This document shows positions 1 through 7,138 of a stretch of DNA of 13,000 bases, piece after piece; the stretch's first letter is position 1; the number at the start of each line of letters is the position of its first letter. Made by a program: the position numbers and the translations under genes. This DNA comes from Rhodospirillaceae bacterium UBA4479 (GTDB lineage: Bacteria; Pseudomonadota; Alphaproteobacteria; Rhodospirillales; Casp-alpha2), in NCBI GenBank assembly GCA_002389175.1, contig DGNZ01000106.1, positions 1 to 13,000 on the forward strand. Direction: 5' to 3'. Below the pieces are notes generated by a model. That model was not told the origin of the DNA, made no database searches, and saw nothing but the letters and a program-made list of their open reading frames with translations.

Positions 1-42
1 GTAATGCGGGGGTCGGGTGTTCAAGTCACCCAGGCGGCACCA
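1..42 (+). tRNA. tRNA-Thr (anticodon NGU), 3' part, truncated by window edge
   Basis: The window opens inside a tRNA. Base 1 is tRNA position 35. G35 and U36 are the last two anticodon bases, followed by A37 and A38, the 3' side of the anticodon stem (5-9) and a five-base variable loop (10-14). The T stem is GGGTG (15-19) pairing with CACCC (27-31) around the loop TTCAAGT (20-26). Then come the acceptor strand AGGCGGC (32-38), discriminator A (39) and an encoded CCA (40-42). An NGU anticodon reads ACN, so the amino acid is threonine; A37 fits the t6A modification expected next to U36. The first anticodon base and the 5' half are outside the window, so the isoacceptor cannot be named. Confidence 0.9.
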
Positions 43-49
43 TTTTTTT
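43..49 (+). terminator. T run just after the tRNA-Thr 3' end
   Basis: Seven consecutive T residues follow the CCA end directly. The T-arm and acceptor stem of the tRNA are the only hairpin upstream, so this may be a transcript end or 3' processing region. No separate terminator hairpin is visible. Confidence 0.4.
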
Positions 50-56
50 GTCAGAA

Positions 57-113
57 TCATGCTTTTCGTACGTCTAGGACGGCCTTAATCAGGTCTTCTG
101 GCATGCCATCCAT
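57..113 (-). CDS. Possible 18-residue small protein with a very strong ribosome binding site
   Basis: The minus strand reads MDGMPEDLIKAVLDVRKA and then TGA. The ATG (111-113) follows AAGGAGGT (minus strand of 120-127) by six bases, an almost full complement to the 16S rRNA tail at ideal spacing. That is a better RBS than any other gene here has. Upstream on the same strand, TTGTCG (minus strand of 169-174) and TATGTA (minus strand of 147-152), 16 bases apart, could form a weak promoter. The peptide is charged, probably amphipathic, and has no signal peptide or membrane segment. Transcription would run antisense into the tRNA-Thr 3' end. I do not recognise the peptide. It could be a true small protein, a leader peptide or chance; a longer frameshifted gene is unlikely because the tRNA lies directly beyond. 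Confidence 0.35.
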   Translation of the reverse strand: MDGMPEDLIKAVLDVRKA

Positions 114-250
114 GTGCGCACCTCCTTATGAGGGTAAGATTGTGAATACATAGCGGATCAAATTTTATCGACAAGTTTTATAACCTGTTGTGATTGCGAT
201 CATCTAAGCTTAGCGATATCGACAATGAGTTAGGTTGGGCAGATGCCAAA

Positions 251-1540
251 ATGACAACGGGTCTTCTTTTATTGGCTGCATTTGCGGCGTGCTACGCGAT
301 GTTGGCGCGATGGGTCTCGTCGACGGTTTTGACGGCGCCCATGGTCTTTATCGCTTTTGGCTTGTTGTTATCTCAAACCGGGCTGTTCCCTGTCGGCGAT
401 GCCGAAAGTATTTTACACCTCGTCGCCGAGGTCGCTTTGGTTTTGTTGCTGTTTTTGGATGCGGCGCAGATTAATCTTAGCGCGTTGCGTCAGCGGCATG
501 TCTGGCCGCAAAGGATGCTGGTGATCGGCTTGCCGCTTGCGATTTTGTTTGGAAGCTTTGCAGCTTGGTTGTTTTTACCGCATTGGCCCATTTTCGCATT
601 GTTGCTGTTGGCATCCATACTGGCACCTACGGATGCTGCTTTGGGCCAAGCGGTTATCACCAATCCCATCGTACCGGAACGTGTACGCCGAGCGTTAACT
701 GTTGAAAGCGGGCTAAACGATGGATTGGCGCTGCCCGCCGTATTGCTTTTTGCTAGTCTGACCGCCGCTGCGATGGACCAAGATGGCTACAATTGGTTGG
801 CATTTGGTGCCAAACAGTTGCTGTTGGGCCCACTTGCGGGGGCGGTGGTGGGACTAGGTGGCGGGACACTTCTTGTATGGGCGCAAAAAAAGAATTTAAC
901 CGCCGAGGCATTTGAAGCGGTCGGCACTATATCAATCGCAGGTGTTGCATATCTTTGTGCCACCGCTGTCGATGGCAATGGCTTCATCGCGGCGTTCGTT
1001 GCTGGGCTGTGTTTCGGCCATGCCGTCAAAGGTCGATGCAAATATGTTTATGAATTTACTGAAAGCGAAGGTCTGTTGCTGACCTGGGCTGCATTCTTTT
1101 TGCTGGGCCTCGCACTGCTCCCAGAAGCCCTAAATCATCTTTCATGGACAACTGTTGGAATTGCATTCGTAAGTCTTTTCGTCGTCCGCCCGCTCGCGAT
1201 CTGGATATCATTGGTCGGCACCGACGCGTCTTTAACAACACGCTTGTTCTTTGGATGGTTTGGCCCGCGCGGATTGGCCACAGCCTTGTTTGCGCTGTTG
1301 GTTGTCCCACAAATCAATCAAGACCTCGCCGCCGCCCTGCTGGCCATCGCGATCAACATTGTATGGATGAGCGCCATCCTGCATGGCGTTACTGCACAAC
1401 CTGCAGCCAAATGGTATGCCGCGCGCATCGCCGCAATGGGCGATTGCCCGGAAACAAAATCAGCTGAAATAAGTGCCAAGCCGCTTATCACACATCCAAA
1501 CCCGGAAACCGATTTACCGTCTAAGCCATCTCTTAAATAA
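251..1540 (+). CDS. Cation:proton antiporter, CPA1 (NhaP-like Na+/H+ exchanger) family
   Basis: This is an inner-membrane antiporter that exchanges cytoplasmic Na+ or K+ for protons and so supports pH and salt balance. The 429-residue protein is almost entirely hydrophobic, with about 12 predicted helices of the Na_H_Exchanger fold and a short polar C-terminal tail. Family hallmarks are APTD (residues 125-128) and ESGLNDG (152-158). The Asn156-Asp157 pair is typical of CPA1 and usually means electroneutral exchange, whereas electrogenic CPA2 members carry Asp-Asp. An Arg in VVRPLA (near 313) and GPRG (338-341) are also conserved. I chose ATG 251 because the first membrane helix begins at once; an in-frame TTG at 194 would add 19 polar residues and has no better RBS. 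The RBS before 251 is also weak. Cation specificity cannot be read from sequence. The gene stands alone. Confidence 0.9.
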   Translation: MTTGLLLLAAFAACYAMLARWVSSTVLTAPMVFIAFGLLLSQTGLFPVGDAESILHLVAEVALVLLLFLDAAQINLSALRQRHVWPQRMLVIGLPLAILFGSFAAWLFLPHWPIFALLLLASILAPTDAALGQAVITNPIVPERVRRALTVESGLNDGLALPAVLLFASLTAAAMDQDGYNWLAFGAKQLLLGPLAGAVVGLGGGTLLVWAQKKNLTAEAFEAVGTISIAGVAYLCATAVDGNGFIAAFVAGLCFGHAVKGRCKYVYEFTESEGLLLTWAAFFLLGLALLPEALNHLSWTTVGIAFVSLFVVRPLAIWISLVGTDASLTTRLFFGWFGPRGLATALFALLVVPQINQDLAAALLAIAINIVWMSAILHGVTAQPAAKWYAARIAAMGDCPETKSAEISAKPLITHPNPETDLPSKPSLK

Positions 1541-1679
1541 AGCTGCAGTTACAAAACTCAAAGGTTTTGCCGACCGGGTCCCTGGGAATAGCATGGGTCT
1601 CTAAAGTCGATCTTGTCCGGATGTCACCTGACAACCTGAAAGAATAGCTCCACCCAATAATGCTAGTCCTATTTTTCTA

Positions 1680-1757
1680 CAAAAGCACAACACGTGCGAG
1701 CATCCTATAAATTAACCCAATAGTAGAATACAGTATCATTCGTGCTTTTGGTGTTGT
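1680..1757. repeat. Nested inverted repeats in the antiporter/HD-GYP gap
   Basis: CAAAAGCAC (1680-1688) is perfectly complementary to GTGCTTTTG (1742-1750). Overlapping that, ACAACAC (1687-1693) is complementary to GTGTTGT (1751-1757). The two pairings share bases, so they would be alternative rather than additive. The intervening bases are AT-rich and include the palindrome CACGTG (1691-1696). No T run follows, so this does not look like an intrinsic terminator. It could be a protein-binding region upstream of the HD-GYP promoter. The repeats are directly visible; any role is inference. Confidence 0.5.
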
Positions 1758-1771
1758 CTATTCTTTCTAAA

Positions 1772-1814
1772 GTTAATGGTTCTAACCAACCAATATGAGT
1801 AAAGGTTAACGGTT
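1772..1814 (+). repeat. Direct repeat GTTAAyGGTT, possible activator site
   Basis: GTTAATGGTT (1772-1781) and GTTAACGGTT (1805-1814) differ at one base. They start 33 bases apart, about three helical turns, so they face the same side of the DNA. The second copy ends four bases before the TATAAT box at 1818. This is where a response regulator or similar activator would bind if the promoter lacks a good -35, as this one does. The regulator is unknown. Confidence 0.4.
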
Positions 1815-1817
1815 ACG

Positions 1818-1823
1818 TATAAT
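1818..1823 (+). promoter_or_regulatory. Candidate -10 box (TATAAT) for the HD-GYP gene
   Basis: A consensus TATAAT lies 108 bases before the HD-GYP start. No recognisable TTGACA is found 16-18 bases upstream. The box sits inside an inverted repeat, TACGT (1814-1818) and ACGTA (1825-1829), which could be an operator overlapping the promoter. The leader would be about 100 bases and contains the perfect palindrome CCCTGCAGGG (1903-1912). The rest of the gap (1541-1679) shows only a weak hairpin, CAAAAC/GTTTTG at 1552-1569, shortly after the antiporter stop and with no T run. Confidence 0.45.
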
Positions 1824-1931
1824 CACGTACCCTCATTTGGCGAGTTTCCTGTTAGCTTTTTCGCTTGGGTCTCGATCAATGCAAAGCACTCAATTTTGCG
1901 CGCCCTGCAGGGGATATTCGGAGAAGATGCT

Positions 1932-4900
1932 ATGAGAATTTCATCTCGGTTACCGCTCATTATCGTCATGTGTACGCTGATCTCGTCGATCGGTGTGGGG
2001 GCGGTTGTGTACTGGCGCGCTGCCGATGCGCTAGAGCAAAAGGCCATTAACAATTTAGTATCGTTGCGGGAATCACGGGCGGCTTCATTCAAGAATTACC
2101 TTCAAGGGATTGAGGAAGACCTGGCGTTGATTGCGCAAAGTCCGATTGTAAAAAATGCCTTGTTGGATTTTACTGTAGGATTTAACGCTCTCGGGACCTC
2201 TAAAGAACGGTCTGAGAAAACCCTCAAAGAATATTTCAACGCCGCTGATCCCGCAGGGAACGCTCTGGGGAAGATCAATTCAGCTCATAATTTGTATCAG
2301 TATCAGTATGCACATCAACGTCATCACGTTTGGCTAAACCTGCTCCGTGATTTGAAAGGGTACTATGATGTGTTTTTGGTAAATGCTGGTGGTGACGTCG
2401 TGTATTCCGCCACCAAAGAAGATGAATTTGCGACCAATCTGGTGACGGGACGTTGGAATAAAACCGAATTGGCCCGCACCATTGATGGGGCGAGCGATAC
2501 CCCGCCGAACGTCAAAAGTATGTTCGCCGATTTCAAAAGGCACGGGCCCAGTGCCGATGCGCCAGCGGGCTTTATCTCTGAACCGGTATACAATAACGGT
2601 CGGTTCATTGGGGTGATCGCACTGCAAATGCCCATCGATCGGTTGAACAACATCATGCATGTCACGGCCGGTATGGGTGAAACGGGTGAAACGTACATCG
2701 TTGGCCAAGACACGTTGATGCGATCGGATTCCCGATTTGATAAAGAGCCATCAATACTGGTGACACCGGTCAATACCGTCGCAGTCGATAGGGCGCTGGT
2801 GGGTGAATCGGGTTATGCTGAAATGTACGATTACCGAGGTATCGAGGTTTTAGCCGCATACGGGCCATTTGATTTTAAAGACACGCGATGGGCATTAATG
2901 GCCGAGATGGATCAGGCAGAAGTGTATCAGCCGATCAGGGAACTGGGGCAGTTCATCATCATCGTTGTGATCATCACAGGGATGTCCGTTACGTTGATCG
3001 GCAGCATGGCGGCGCGGTCGGTGACCGATCCACTGTCGCGTGTCCGCGATGCCTTTGAGCAGTTTGGCCGAGACAAACGAAAAACCGGCGACATACCAGG
3101 CGTTAAACGCAACGATGAGTTGGGGGATATTGCACGCACGTTCTCAAGCGTTGCGGATCAGGTTTCTGAATTTATCGATGAACAAGAAAGCCAAGCGCAA
3201 CAACTTGAATCCCAAGTCAACGAACGGACCCAAGACTTAGAAAAATCGCAGAATAAACTCGAAACCCTGGTGAAGCGGGGGATCGATATGAGCGGTGAAC
3301 AATCCGAAGGTAAGCTGTTCGAAGCGATCCTGGACAGCGCCAAGGAACTCGCCCTCGCCGATGGTGGCACACTTTATCTTCGCCAAGATGACGAGCTTAT
3401 TTTTGAAACCATGAAGACGGACTCGTTGGGCATTGCGCTCGGCGGCGCGACAGGTCAATCCATCGATCTGCCACCGGTACAGATGTATCAAGAAGATGGT
3501 GTCACCCCGAATGAAAAAAATGTCGCCAGCCACGCTGCGATGATGGGCCAAACGGTGATCATCGATGATGCGTATGAAGATGACCGTTTTGACTTCACCG
3601 GCACCCGATTGTTCGACGAGAAAACGGGGTATCGTTCGAAATCATTCTTAACGGTGCCGCTGCGCCCACGGGGCAAAGATGTCATCGGCGTGTTGCAGTT
3701 GTTGAACGCGCAAGATGCCGAAACCGGCGAGGTCATTCCGTTTGACCAAGAAGTTGTTGGCTTTGTTGAAGCCTTGGCGGCCCAGGCTGCGGTGGCACTC
3801 GATAATCAAAACCTGATCGAGGCACAGAAACAACTTTTGGATAGTTTCATCGAATTGATCGCGAGCGCAATTGATGCCAAGTCAGCGTATACCGGCGGGC
3901 ACTGTCACCGCGTGCCAGAAATCGCAATGATGCTGGCCAAAGAAGCTGCTGATGCCAAGCAGGGCCCGTTTGCTGAATTTGATTTCGTTAATGAAGATGA
4001 ATGGCGGGAATTTCGGATCGGGGCCTGGCTGCATGATTGCGGCAAAGTCACAACGCCCGAATATGTCGTCGATAAAGCGACGAAACTGGAAACGATCTAT
4101 AACCGGATCAACGAAATCCGCATGCGGTTTGAGGTCCTGATCCGCGATAACCAGATCGCCCTGCTAGAAGCCCAGCTGTCGGGCGACACCCCCGACGAAG
4201 CTACGTTTGAGGCCGAACATACAAAGCTTATCGAAGAATTCGAATTTCTGGCAAAATGTAACATCGGTGGCGAGTATATGGACGAAGAGGAAATGGACCG
4301 TGTCCGCCAAATTGGGGACCGGAGCTGGACTCGCCATCTCAACGATCGGCTGGGTTTGTCGGCGAGCGAACTTGAACGGTTTGAGGGACAACCGGAACAG
4401 GCCCTGCCCGCAGTGGAAAAACTGCTCGATGATAAACCGTCGCATATTGTTAAGCGGCCCGATGGTGATGTGTTTGGTGATAACCCCCATGGCTTTGATA
4501 TGGAAGTCCCAGAACACCTTTATAATTACGGCGAGGTTTATAATTTGTGTATCGCGCGCGGCACGCTGACCAACGAAGAGCGGTTTAAGATCAACGATCA
4601 CATCATCCAAACCATCATTATGCTGAACGCCCTGCCGTATCCGAAGCACTTACAACGCATTCCTGAAATCGCAGGTAATCATCACGAAACCATGATTGGT
4701 ACCGGGTATCCACGGAAATTATCCAAGGGTGATATGTCGATCCCGTCTCGGATTATGGCCATCGCGGATGTGTTCGAAGCCCTGACGGCATCGGACCGAC
4801 CGTACAAGGCCGCGAAGACGCTTTCAGAGTCTATCAAGATCATGGGCTTTATGAAAAAAGATCAGCACATCGACCCGGAACTGTTCGATCTGTTCCTGAC

Positions 4901-4982
4901 CAGCGGTGTCTACAAGGAATATGCGGAACGCTACCTGTTGCCCGAGCAACTCGATGAGGTGGATATTCAGGCGTATATGTAG
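1932..4982 (+). CDS. Membrane sensor with Cache, HAMP, GAF and HD-GYP domains; probable c-di-GMP phosphodiesterase
   Basis: This 1016-residue receptor probably senses a periplasmic ligand and hydrolyses cyclic di-GMP in the cytoplasm. In order it has TM1 (about 7-28); a periplasmic Cache-type region up to about 340, including a GETGETYIVG...LMRSDSRF stretch (249-269) as in chemoreceptor Cache domains; TM2 (341-361); HAMP (358-415); a coiled coil (411-452); GAF (456-627); and HD-GYP (633-998). Catalytic features are His657, His701-Asp702 in HDCGK, His890, His917-His918-Glu919, GYP 925-927 and Asp946. Two oddities stand out. About 150 extra residues (723-873) lie between the HD motif and the segment holding His890. 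In HHExxDGxGYP, the usual Asp is Ile922. The start ATG 1932 has GGAGAA (1920-1925) six bases upstream; an upstream in-frame TTG at 1896 lacks this. No GGDEF, EAL or receiver domain is present. Activity is inferred from family membership. Confidence 0.9.
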   Translation: MRISSRLPLIIVMCTLISSIGVGAVVYWRAADALEQKAINNLVSLRESRAASFKNYLQGIEEDLALIAQSPIVKNALLDFTVGFNALGTSKERSEKTLKEYFNAADPAGNALGKINSAHNLYQYQYAHQRHHVWLNLLRDLKGYYDVFLVNAGGDVVYSATKEDEFATNLVTGRWNKTELARTIDGASDTPPNVKSMFADFKRHGPSADAPAGFISEPVYNNGRFIGVIALQMPIDRLNNIMHVTAGMGETGETYIVGQDTLMRSDSRFDKEPSILVTPVNTVAVDRALVGESGYAEMYDYRGIEVLAAYGPFDFKDTRWALMAEMDQAEVYQPIRELGQFIIIVVIITGMSVTLIGSMAARSVTDPLSRVRDAFEQFGRDKRKTGDIPGVKRNDELGDIARTFSSVADQVSEFIDEQESQAQQLESQVNERTQDLEKSQNKLETLVKRGIDMSGEQSEGKLFEAILDSAKELALADGGTLYLRQDDELIFETMKTDSLGIALGGATGQSIDLPPVQMYQEDGVTPNEKNVASHAAMMGQTVIIDDAYEDDRFDFTGTRLFDEKTGYRSKSFLTVPLRPRGKDVIGVLQLLNAQDAETGEVIPFDQEVVGFVEALAAQAAVALDNQNLIEAQKQLLDSFIELIASAIDAKSAYTGGHCHRVPEIAMMLAKEAADAKQGPFAEFDFVNEDEWREFRIGAWLHDCGKVTTPEYVVDKATKLETIYNRINEIRMRFEVLIRDNQIALLEAQLSGDTPDEATFEAEHTKLIEEFEFLAKCNIGGEYMDEEEMDRVRQIGDRSWTRHLNDRLGLSASELERFEGQPEQALPAVEKLLDDKPSHIVKRPDGDVFGDNPHGFDMEVPEHLYNYGEVYNLCIARGTLTNEERFKINDHIIQTIIMLNALPYPKHLQRIPEIAGNHHETMIGTGYPRKLSKGDMSIPSRIMAIADVFEALTASDRPYKAAKTLSESIKIMGFMKKDQHIDPELFDLFLTSGVYKEYAERYLLPEQLDEVDIQAYM

Positions 4983-4989
4983 GCGCGCG

Positions 4990-6168
4990 CTATCGTGCTG
5001 AAGGTAACTGCTGTTCCACCAACGTGACCCAGTACTGACACCCGACGCCCAAGATCTCATCGTTCAGATCGTAATGCGGATTATGTAACGATGCACTACA
5101 TGGCCCCGTGTCGCCATTCCCAATCAGAATATAGCACCCGGGTTTTTGCTGCAGCATGCGGGCAAAGTCCTCGGATGCGCCGCAGGTGGGGCAATCCGGA
5201 TCAACGCCAACTTCACCTGCCACAGTTTGTGCGGCACGGATTGCGGCATCAGTCTCGGTCGGTGAATTCACGGTCGGGACAAAATCATTTTGATAAAGCA
5301 CATCGGCCTCTGCGCCATGGGCCGCACAAATGCCGGAGACGATTTCGCGCATGCGGCGTTCAATCGTGTGCTGGACGTCTGACGTCAGCGCACGGCAATC
5401 GCCCTTAATCGTAAACGTCGATGGGATGATGTTGCGCGCCCCATCGGTAAAGACTTCGGTGATCGACACCACGCCCCATTCACGCGAACTGAGTGACCGC
5501 GATACAATGGTCTGTAGGGCTTGGATAATTTCCGCTCCCACGATGATTGGATCAACGGTGCGTTCCGGCATGGATGCGTGACCGCCACGGCCATGGACCG
5601 TGATCTCAAACACATCCTCGGATGTCATGATGGTGCCTTTGCGGACCGCGAAATGCCCCGCAGGGATACCTGGCATATTGTGCATGCCATACACGGCGTC
5701 CATGGGGAATCGTTCGAACAACCCATCATCAATCATCGATAACGCGCCCAGGCCATCTTCTTCGCTGGGCTGGAAAATGAAATACACTGTCCCGTCAAAT
5801 GTGTCGGACTCTGCCAGTATCTTGGCTGCACCCAGCAGCATCGACGTGTGACCGTCGTGGCCGCAACCGTGAAACACGTTCTCAACGGTCGATTTATGAT
5901 CAAAGTCGTTGGCTTCTTGGATTGGGAGCGCATCCATATCGGCACGCAGCCCGATGGCGCGGTTACCACTGCCGCGGCGTAACACACCAACGACTCCGGT
6001 CTGGCCAATGCCGCGATGAACCTCGACACCAAATTCTTCTAGCAGCGCCGCGACCTTGTCCGACGTCCGGATCACATCAAAACCCAATTCAGGGTGACGA
6101 TGGATATCGCGCCGCCAACTGGTCATGTCGGTAGTCAGGGGTTTGAGATCTGCAGCGGCATTATTCAT
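4990..6168 (-). CDS. M20 family amidohydrolase (hippurate/N-acyl amino acid hydrolase-like)
   Basis: This is a cytoplasmic metal-dependent hydrolase that cleaves an amide bond of an N-acyl or similar amino acid derivative. At 392 residues it has the usual length of the HipO/AbgA/IAA-amino acid hydrolase group. Visible signatures are the N-terminal RRDIHRHPELGF, HGCGHDGHT (100-108), FQPSEE (132-137), GMHNMPG (161-167), the dimerisation domain around HGRGGHASMPE, ASEDFA (331-336) and SLHNPHYD (360-367). The five expected metal ligands, Cys102, His104, Glu137, His163 and His362, are all present. The start ATG is preceded by AGGAAA (minus strand of 6174-6179). The minus strand has TATAAA (6197-6202) but no clear -35. 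Its stop is seven bases from the stop of the oppositely directed HD-GYP gene. The exact substrate is not readable; M20 members range over hippurate, auxin conjugates and diaminopimelate derivatives. Confidence 0.9.
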   Translation of the reverse strand: MNNAAADLKPLTTDMTSWRRDIHRHPELGFDVIRTSDKVAALLEEFGVEVHRGIGQTGVVGVLRRGSGNRAIGLRADMDALPIQEANDFDHKSTVENVFHGCGHDGHTSMLLGAAKILAESDTFDGTVYFIFQPSEEDGLGALSMIDDGLFERFPMDAVYGMHNMPGIPAGHFAVRKGTIMTSEDVFEITVHGRGGHASMPERTVDPIIVGAEIIQALQTIVSRSLSSREWGVVSITEVFTDGARNIIPSTFTIKGDCRALTSDVQHTIERRMREIVSGICAAHGAEADVLYQNDFVPTVNSPTETDAAIRAAQTVAGEVGVDPDCPTCGASEDFARMLQQKPGCYILIGNGDTGPCSASLHNPHYDLNDEILGVGCQYWVTLVEQQLPSAR

Positions 6169-6218
6169 ATGGATTTCCTGTGTGATGCTGTGTTTTTTTA
6201 TAAAGAATCTTTACCCAA

Positions 6219-6248
6219 CAAAAAACCCCGGTGCTGAACACCGGGGTT
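6219..6248 (-). terminator. Intrinsic terminator of the Bax inhibitor-like gene
   Basis: On the minus strand, AACCCCGGTG (minus strand of 6239-6248) pairs perfectly with CACCGGGGTT (minus strand of 6224-6233) around a five-base loop and runs into T residues (6220-6225). It lies 25 bases past the stop of the gene at 6274-7008. The plus-strand T run after the stem is only three bases, so leftward termination is the better reading. It also separates that gene from the amidohydrolase gene downstream. Confidence 0.85.
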
Positions 6249-6273
6249 TCTGTAACGTGTCTGAACTGTGCGG

Positions 6274-7008
6274 TTATTCGCGATTACCGAACAAGTGCAA
6301 CAGCATCAGGAACATGTTGATAAAGTTCAAGTACAGCGAAAGTGCGCCCATCAGGCTTTTCTTGGAAGCCGTCTCGCCGCTGTCACCTTCGTAGTACGAA
6401 GACTTGATGCGCTGTGTGTCGTACGCGGTCAAACCAGCGAAGACCAGCACACCGATCACGGAGATCATGAACTGCATGGCTGAGCTTTCGAGGAACATGT
6501 TGACGATGCTCGCCAAGATAATCCCGATCAAACCCATCATTAGGAACGAGCCCATGCCGGTCAGGTCTTTTTTGGTTGTGTAACCAAACAAGCTGAGGCC
6601 TGCGAACGCGCCCGCCGAGATGAAGAACACCCGTGCGATGCTGGAATCCGTGTACGTGATGAAGATTGTCGATAGCGACACACCCATCACTGCGGCAAAT
6701 GCCCAGAATACGATCTGTGCGGTTGCAGCACTCATTTTGTTGATGCCAAAGCTCAACGCCAGCACAAAGCCGAGCGGGGCCAGCATGACAACAAAGGACA
6801 AGCCCGACCCAAAGAGGGTCTGCATAAGAGCGGGTTGCGTGGAAACGACATAAGCCATCAGGCCGGTGATCGCGACACCTGCAGCCATGTAGTTATAAAC
6901 GCCAAGCATATAACTGCGTAGGCCAGCATCAAGTGATGCGTCATACGCTTGCGAAGGGTTCATTCGCTGGGTGCGAGCACCATTGCGGTCGTTAGATCCG
7001 AAAGCCAT
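6274..7008 (-). CDS. Bax inhibitor-1/YccA family membrane protein
   Basis: This 244-residue inner-membrane protein belongs to the Bax inhibitor-1 (TMBIM, UPF0005) family. It has a polar 30-residue N-terminus followed by about seven hydrophobic helices and a short GNRE tail. The family signature GLTAYDTQRIK (192-202) is present, with Asp197 in the position of the first pH-sensing aspartate of Bacillus YetJ. The second is normally within LYLDFIN; here it reads LYLNFIN (Asn228). Eukaryotic relatives modulate Ca2+ leak and cell death. Bacterial members include YccA, an FtsH substrate and inhibitor, and YbhL, whose role is unclear. The ATG is preceded by AGGAG at good spacing. A possible promoter, TTGAAA (minus strand of 7071-7076) then TATTTT 18 bases on, lies upstream. 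The family call is secure; YccA versus YbhL is not. Confidence 0.92.
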   Translation of the reverse strand: MAFGSNDRNGARTQRMNPSQAYDASLDAGLRSYMLGVYNYMAAGVAITGLMAYVVSTQPALMQTLFGSGLSFVVMLAPLGFVLALSFGINKMSAATAQIVFWAFAAVMGVSLSTIFITYTDSSIARVFFISAGAFAGLSLFGYTTKKDLTGMGSFLMMGLIGIILASIVNMFLESSAMQFMISVIGVLVFAGLTAYDTQRIKSSYYEGDSGETASKKSLMGALSLYLNFINMFLMLLHLFGNRE

Positions 7009-7016
7009 TTCAAACT

Positions 7017-7042
7017 CCTGTTATCAGGTAACAATTACCTGA
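7017..7042 (-). promoter_or_regulatory. Two overlapping hairpins in the leader of the Bax inhibitor-like gene
   Basis: TCAGGTAACAATTACCTGA (7024-7042) is a perfect inverted repeat with eight-base arms and a three-base loop, less than 20 bases before the ATG. On the minus strand its last bases, CCTG, can instead pair with CAGG of the Shine-Dalgarno region (CCTG-ATAA-CAGG, 7017-7028). The two hairpins share bases and exclude each other, and only the smaller one covers the RBS. The repeat could equally be a DNA operator. Confidence 0.4.
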
Positions 7043-7063
7043 AATGAAAATAGGGTATGTACC

Positions 7064-7088
7064 CCCCACATTTCAACGGTAAGTGGGG
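7064..7088. repeat. Inverted repeat CCCCAC/GTGGGG between ybbP and the Bax inhibitor-like gene
   Basis: CCCCAC (7064-7069) is complementary to GTGGGG (7083-7088) across 13 bases. It lies past the ybbP stop and overlaps the proposed promoter of the next gene. No T run follows on the minus strand, so it is a poor intrinsic terminator. Read-through from ybbP into the Bax inhibitor-like gene (130 bases apart, same strand) is possible. Confidence 0.3.
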
Positions 7089-7138
7089 CAACTTAACAAA
7101 ATTTCATGAATAACGAAACCATTGAAAAACAACGATTT

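Noticed and set aside
1552..1569. CAAAAC/GTTTTG hairpin as antiporter terminator
   Set aside because: It has only six AT-rich pairs and no T run, so it is too weak to call.
1865..2050. Short plus-strand frame overlapping the HD-GYP start
   Set aside because: It lies in another frame, with no RBS and no start better than TTG. The HD-GYP frame has a good RBS and clear domain content.
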